Shown: positions 58,860 through 64,000 of the stretch, one piece after another | Numbering within the stretch: the stretch's first letter is position 1 | Layout of the letters: each line of letters begins with the position of its first letter | NCBI RefSeq assembly: GCF_011397635.1 | Contig: NC_064759.1 | Coordinates: 14,218,428-14,282,427 of the forward strand | Direction of reading: 5' to 3' | Length of the DNA: 64,000 nucleotides | Origin: Epinephelus fuscoguttatus | Taxonomy: Eukaryota > Chordata > Actinopteri > Perciformes > Serranidae | Made by a program: the position numbers and the translations under genes | The notes under the pieces: model-generated | What the model was told of the DNA's origin: nothing | What the model saw: only the letters and a program-made list of their open reading frames with translations | Databases searched by the model: none

Positions 58860-59127
58860 CTTCTCATTATTTTCTTAATTAATCATATAGTCCATACATT
58901 TTGAGAAAATATTAAAAACAAGGTCCATTCATAATTCCCTAAAGACCAAGTTGACATCTTAATTTGCTTGTTTTGTTCATCCAACAGTCTAAAACTGTTC
59001 AGTATTCCTTTACAATGCACAACAAACGGAAGCTTTTTTACTTGGTAAATGACTTAATCAGTTATTGCTGTTGTTGCAGATTATTTTTCTATTGATCAAC
59101 TAATAAATTGATCAGTTCAGCTCTACC
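58860..59127. mobile_element. Diverged AGGGCTG/TAATCGATTAAT-family repeat
   Basis: The right end ATTGATCAACTAATAAATTG then ATCAGTTCAGCTCTACC resembles the inverted terminus of the MITE at 46584-46900. The left end is poorly preserved, so the span is approximate. Confidence 0.4.
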
Positions 59128-59880
59128 AACAACAGCTGCAGTATCACAGTGGGAACCTGTTACAGAGCATGACCATGGCAGTGAATGGATTACATTGGAG
59201 TTTATCCTAACATATTTCATTACATTAATTGTGTGCTTGTCACAGAGAAATGTTTTCTGCCACACATTATATATTCTGTGGTTTCTGCACCTCAACAGTC
59301 AGGATATCACGAGGCCAAAGCGTCCCTGAGGTGTCTTTGTGCTACTGGGAGTTCACAAGAGGTTGAGCATGTAAAAACAAAATGGAGCTTGAGATCACAC
59401 TCGCACTCCCTTGAAAAAACAGTCTTTGTTATTTTGTATATCTTCATCTATTTATGCAGCCCACCCAAATGAAGGGGCTGTAACATGTCCAATCAGTGGG
59501 TAGTCACAGTTTGACAAACGCCCTGACACGTAAACATTAACAGCTCCCTAACCTTTTCCTGGCTGTCCTTGCTTTCTCCATTCATTTCATTAATTAGCTT
59601 ACCCATTTTCGTCCTCGGTATCGTCGTCTTGATTAAATGGGCGGACGTTTCTTGTGTGTGACAAATGGTTGTTGGACCAGGCTGATTCACAACTTGTGAT
59701 GAGTTATTGATCCCTCCCTACCTCCAAGCCAAGAGTTTGTGTGGGTGCAACGTGATATTTAGTGTGGTTATGCACCCAGATTTAACTCAAGTCATTCCTT
59801 CTTTCCTTTTTTATACACTGCTTTGAAGCAAGTATGTTTAACACATAATTTACACGCTTACACCTGTCTATTGAGTTGGA

Positions 59881-60424
59881 TGTAAAGGAAAAGTGTGTAG
59901 GATTTAGTGGCATTTAGCGGTGAAGACTGCAGATTGCAGCTAGCTGAGTTCTCCCATGTGGTATGAACTCCCAGTTAGGATTCTTTCAGTGTTCATTGTT
60001 CAGGAAGTTTGTATCAGGTGCTGAATTATCCGCAGAGGTCTCGTCCTCTTCAAAACAAACAGACCTGATGATTTAAATTGGTAAAAACACTGAATAAAGC
60101 AGTTTGACACAAAAAATATGTGTTTTTTCTGAGGCTGTTCAGCTGGTTGCGAAGGGGCTGCTAACAACAGTGGCCACTGCGGAAACACAAATGTCCTTAT
60201 CTAGAGCCAGTGTTGGATTTGTCCGCTCTGGGCCACTGTAAAAACATGGTGGACTCCGAGGACAAGGATCCACTCCTTATGTAGATATAAAGGACTCACT
60301 CTAAGGTAACAAAAACACAACAATTCTTATTTTCAGGTGATTACACACTAAAGAAAACATACTTATTATACTAAATTCCATTTTTGCCAATATACTCCCA
60401 AAGCCTACACACTGGACCTTTTAA
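59881..60424. mobile_element. TTAA-type MITE, about 540 bp
   Basis: The left end TGTAAAGGAAAAGTGTGTAG is matched, inverted, by the right end CTACACACTGGACCTTTTAA. TTAA survives at 60421-60424 and is mutated at the left. It continues inward with GATTTAGTGGCATTTAG versus the inverse of the right side, GCTTTGGGAGTATATTGG. No ORF is present. Confidence 0.65.
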
Positions 60425-62109
60425 GTAAAATGTCTGTTTGAATGATAATTTAAATAATTAGTTGACAGACAGAAAAAAACAATCTTCTATTTTGATATTC
60501 GCCCAATTTTTCTCACATTTTTTTTAGCAAAAATGGCACAAAAAAAGAGCTGTTTCCAGCTTTAAAATGTAAATGTTTTCTGGTTTTCTTAGTTTTATAT
60601 GATAGTAAAGAGAATATGGTTTGAACTGTTGATTGGACAAAACAGGACATTTTAAGATGACGCCATGGGCTTTGAGAACTTGTGATGGCTGATTTTCTTT
60701 TGCTATTTGCTGGTACTCTATAAACCAAATAATAAATTATTTGAGAATATAACATTTGATCTCATTAAAGGGGGCTTTTTGTCTTTGAACTAATTCAGCA
60801 GTATTCCTGACCTGAGAGGAACTGGTTACCTGCATACATTTTGAGCTTGATATCAAATTTTTAGTGAGTGCAAGTCTCTCGACGCCTCGCTGAAGTGCAG
60901 GGGATCTGTCTTCTGTGTTGGCCCCTCAAGTAATTCTGCAGAGGGCAGTCACACATTGAACCAATATGCGCTTACCCCTGAAATCACGGAGCATTAGATT
61001 TGGACCTTGTGTGACCATGACAAAATCTGGAACCTGTTACAGGACGCTGGGCCTGACTTTGCTGCTCCATCTGCAGAAATCAGATCAGCCTTTCACAGGC
61101 AGCACATGGAACGTTATCACAGCAGCCAGCAGGGAAATGGACTCTTACTCACCGAGCAGGGTAGTTTAAAAATCCCCACTTCCATGATTTACAATGAATA
61201 GGTTTAGACTCTAAGTAATGAAATAGACTTTAAAATCTTAACTCACACTTTTATTTCATCGAAAACTCAAATGTTGCATGCGTCAGAGACCTTTAAACCA
61301 TTAGAACCTTTTCTAATAAACTAAATGTGCAAGCAGGTATTGTTTCTCTCTTGTCATCTCTGTTGAGCATCTCTCAAGTCGTAAAACACCCCAAGGTGTG
61401 AAACTGTGCTCCTTTAGTGTCTGCACAACTGCTGATTTTAAATCTTGGCTTGTAATTAGGCCCTTACAGACCAGGTGTGTAGCCTCTGGTCAATCTGCAT
61501 TCTGACAGGCTAATCACCATGAAAACTTGCATGTCTTTAACTTTACATCTTTAATTGCAGGCTCACCCATGGATGCCAAAAATTGTTTCAATCTGCCCAC
61601 TGGTGGCTCAGAATCAGTATTGCATCCCCGCGTGCTCATCCAATAATAATAATGGACTAATTATTGCAATGCTTCAGTGAGGGCACACACAGGCCTAAAA
61701 CCCCGTCCTCAATCTGCCACCCTGCTGCAGATATTCCCTCTAAATTATAACAACCAAAGTCAAGTAAGCATCATATCAAGTTTCCAAATTACTGTAGCAC
61801 ATTAAATGATTCATTGTAAATGCCACTCTGTGAAAGGAGCCCATGACTGAGGCTAAATAGTGGAAATGTGGGCTCACTGTTGAGCAGTAAGAAACGAGCG
61901 CCGCTGGTGGTTTTATGCTTCATTTCCAGTCAAACAAGTAAAAAGGAAAGTTTGGTCCCAGATGAACATATTTCTCTTTGTTTATTTTAGGCTGCAATGG
62001 CTGTGATGGTTTACCACAATTAAATCAAGTCGAACACTGTTTACATGAGACAAGGACATCCAGTCACAGTAAACACAGATTACCACATTTTAAATGATTT
62101 TTTTTTTCC

Positions 62110-62345
62110 TTTTTTGCATTTTATGCCTTTTATTAAAGAGTTTAAAGTAGAGAGATGAACAGAGAGAGAGTCAGAGAGATGGAAATTATGTAAAATCTGG
62201 CGATTGTGCTTATACCGCTTATTTGAATTTGAGATCGAGGAACATGCAACAACAGTCCCCCACTGAGTTCGAACCAGGGACGTTGCAGCTCATGGTCAAC
62301 ACTTTAAACCCCTTAAGGCCACCAAGGCAACCACAGTAACAACCC
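62110..62345 (-). mobile_element. SINE-like repeat, copy C
   Basis: On the minus strand it contains GGTTCGAACTC within TCCCTGGTTCGAACTCAGTG, a good tRNA-type B box. Plus-strand features are TTTTATGCCTTTTATTAAAG, AGAGAGATGAACAGAGAGAG and GAACATGCAACAACAGTCCC. It sits just outside the left inverted repeat of the element at 62361. Confidence 0.6.
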
Positions 62346-62360
62346 AACTGCCTGAAAACA

Positions 62361-63754
62361 TGTTGGCATTGTACATTTCTGCAAACCACAGATGTACGTT
62401 TTGTATGTCAAATTTGTATGTTTCATGTGTTAAATTTGATTGTTCCGTATATTGTGGGTATGTTGAAATTTTACATTTAATTACATTTTAACTTTAAATT
62501 TCATGTTGTGACAACATTGTGGTTAACATGTGGTTACGTTTAGGCACAAAAACCACTTGGTTAGGGTTAGGAGAAAAAAATCTTTTTGGCTTAAAACACC
62601 TGGTTTTGTCGCCAGAAACACAGATGGAAATGCCCTGATGTCTTGTAAAGAAAATACCTGGTTTTGTCAGCAGAAACATGGCTGGAAATGTTCCTACATC
62701 TCATTAGAAATACCTGGTTTTGTCACCACCATCGTGGTTGGAAATGTTCCAATGTCTGAAGAATACCTGGTTTTGTTGCGGCAAACACGGCTGGAAATGT
62801 CCCTACATCTTGTTAAAAACATCCGGTTCTGTCACCACAAACATGGCTGGAAACGTCCCTATGTCTCATTAGAAATTCCTGGTTTTGTCCCCACAAACAC
62901 AGCTGGAAATGTCCCTACATCTCGTTGAAAATACCTTATTTTGCCACCACAAACATAGCTGGAAATGTCCTTACATCACGTTAAAATACCTGGTTTTGTT
63001 GAAGCAAACAGGATTGGAAATGTCCCGATGTCTCATTAAATACACCTGGTTTTGTCACCACAAACACAGCTGGAAATATCCCTACATCTTGTTAAAAATA
63101 CCCGGTTTTGTTGCCACAAACATGGCTGGAAATGCGCTGATGTCTTGTTAAGAAAATACTTGGTTTTGTCTCGACAAACACTGGAAATATCCCAATGTCT
63201 TGTTAAAAATACCTGGTTTTATTGCCACAAACACAGTTGGAAATGTCCCTATGTCTCTTTAGAAATACCTGGTTTTGTTACCACAAACACGGTTGAAAGT
63301 CCCCCCCTATGTCTGGGTAAAAATACCTGGTTTTGCTGTCACAAATATAACTAGAAATATCCAGATGTCCACTTAAAAATACATAGTTCTGTCTGTTGCC
63401 ACAAATGCTTTTGGAAATTCCCTGATATCTGTAGCAAAAAATAAAAAAAACAGGTGTTTCTAACCAAAGACAGCTGAAATTGTCCCTAAGTCTTGAAAAA
63501 TACCTGGTTTAGTCGCAACAAATGCAGCTGGAAATGTCCGGCTGTTCCATTACAAAATACCTGCTTTTAATGTTTGTTGGTCTTAGTGGTCTGTAGCTTG
63601 GCAGCCTCTCACCCAGGTGTCATGCTATCCACCATCAGCTCCTGCTCTAGATGAGAAGCTCACTTTATATACATGTAATCTGAACTACATTATTTTAGAA
63701 ATTAAATATAAAAAATGTAACATCCGTGTTTTGCAGAAATGTACAATGCCAGCA
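62361..63754. mobile_element. Inverted-repeat-flanked element filled with a minisatellite
   Basis: A 35-bp terminal sequence starting TGTTGGCATTGTACATTTCT (62361-62395) matches the inverse of 63720-63754 at 32 of 35 positions. About 200 bp of AT-rich subterminal DNA follows on the left and about 150 bp precedes the right end. The centre is the 56-bp tandem array at 62594-63567. No transposase is encoded. The target duplication is not resolved, so the superfamily is unknown. Confidence 0.8.
62594..63567. repeat. Minisatellite, about 17 copies of a 56-bp unit
   Basis: Units begin ACCTGGTTTTGTC/TTG, continue with CCACAAACA(C/T)(A/G)GCTGGAAATGTCCC and end with a T-rich CATCTCATTAGAAAT-like part. 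Unit starts fall near 62597, 62657, 62764, 62987, 63043, 63099, 63210 and 63266, with a mode of 56 bp and a range of about 50-70. Because 56 is not a multiple of 3, reading frames rotate through the array, producing overlapping pseudo-ORFs of 88-132 codons with a repeating NTWFCHHKHSWKCPY-like peptide. I regard these as non-coding. Confidence 0.92.
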
Positions 63755-64000
63755 TTTTAGTCTTGCAACTCTACTAAAATTAGAATTTCAAAGAATTAAA
63801 ATGTAAAATTCAGGTATCATCATGACATCATCCAACCCTAAAGAAACACGTCTGAATTGATTTTTAAATACTTTCCTGTCATGTTTGAACTTATTGATTT
63901 TCTGTGCATTATCAGAAGACAAAACCATTGCAGGGTTTTATTTACAGATGCTGTTTGTCCCACATCTTTTTAGGTCATATACAGCTCAAACAGAGGGGAC

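Larger units (their letters stand above)
49651..64000. other. Gene-poor region downstream
   Basis: I find no coding gene in this 14 kb. Short open frames exist, but none matches a family I know and several are repeat artefacts. Included are the TTAA-flanked region (52319-54747), a hairpin-headed repeat (57580-57900), a TTAA MITE (59881-60424), a SINE-like copy (62110-62345) and an inverted-repeat element with a minisatellite (62361-63754). Regulatory DNA for the receptor gene probably lies in the first 2 kb, though I see no defined promoter motif. Confidence 0.6.

Noticed and set aside
60966-61201. Two overlapping plus-strand ORFs of 64-67 codons
   Set aside because: Neither shows a known domain, splice context or repeat signature; length is within chance expectation for a region of this size.
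62530-63354. Overlapping open frames of 88-132 codons with repeating peptide motifs
   Set aside because: They are the 56-bp minisatellite read in rotating frames; the period is not a multiple of three and no start context, intron or domain is present.

Overview
The window is nuclear DNA from a ray-finned fish, most likely a percomorph teleost. The evidence is short phase-consistent introns (128 nt in zbtb7b, 97 nt in ndufv1), abundant CA/GT microsatellites, and many small DNA transposons, SINE-like and LINE-tail sequences of types common in fish. I see no bacterial, viral, rRNA or clear tRNA genes.

Four protein-coding genes are supported. zbtb7b (ThPOK/ZBTB7B-like BTB zinc-finger repressor) lies on + at 13989-15805 with one intron; a possible upstream exon at 12354-12422 joins it in frame. 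ndufv1 (complex I 51-kDa flavoprotein) lies on + in ten exons, 21412-29007. khdc4 (KH-domain RNA-binding and splicing-related protein, BLOM7/KIAA0907) lies on - in fourteen coding exons, 38688 down to 29964. An intronless urotensin-II-receptor-type GPCR lies on - at 48508-49650. All ndufv1 and khdc4 exon phases close, giving 471 and 622 residues. ndufv1 and khdc4 converge tail to tail, with poly(A) signals of opposite strand only a few bases apart. khdc4 begins at a compact promoter that may also fire to the right (38820-39050).

The rest is non-coding. Bases 1-12350 hold microsatellites and repeats, including a 1.5-kb hAT element with a perfect 8-bp target duplication and a broken captured ORF. 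The ndufv1 introns carry two hAT MITEs with target duplications. The khdc4 introns carry two TTAA-type elements, one enclosing a tandem array built around CTACATGTAG. Bases 39051-48507 and 49651-64000 are gene-poor and rich in transposon remnants; the last 1.4 kb is an inverted-repeat-flanked element whose interior is about 17 copies of a 56-bp minisatellite.

The four genes do not form one pathway (transcription factor, mitochondrial respiration, RNA processing, peptide signalling). I found no convincing new multi-gene system. The most interesting items are the minisatellite-filled element, an in-frame intron-like insert in the receptor's first intracellular loop, a possible alternative zbtb7b N-terminus, a candidate H/ACA-like RNA in a khdc4 intron, and a GT microsatellite forming an ndufv1 splice donor.
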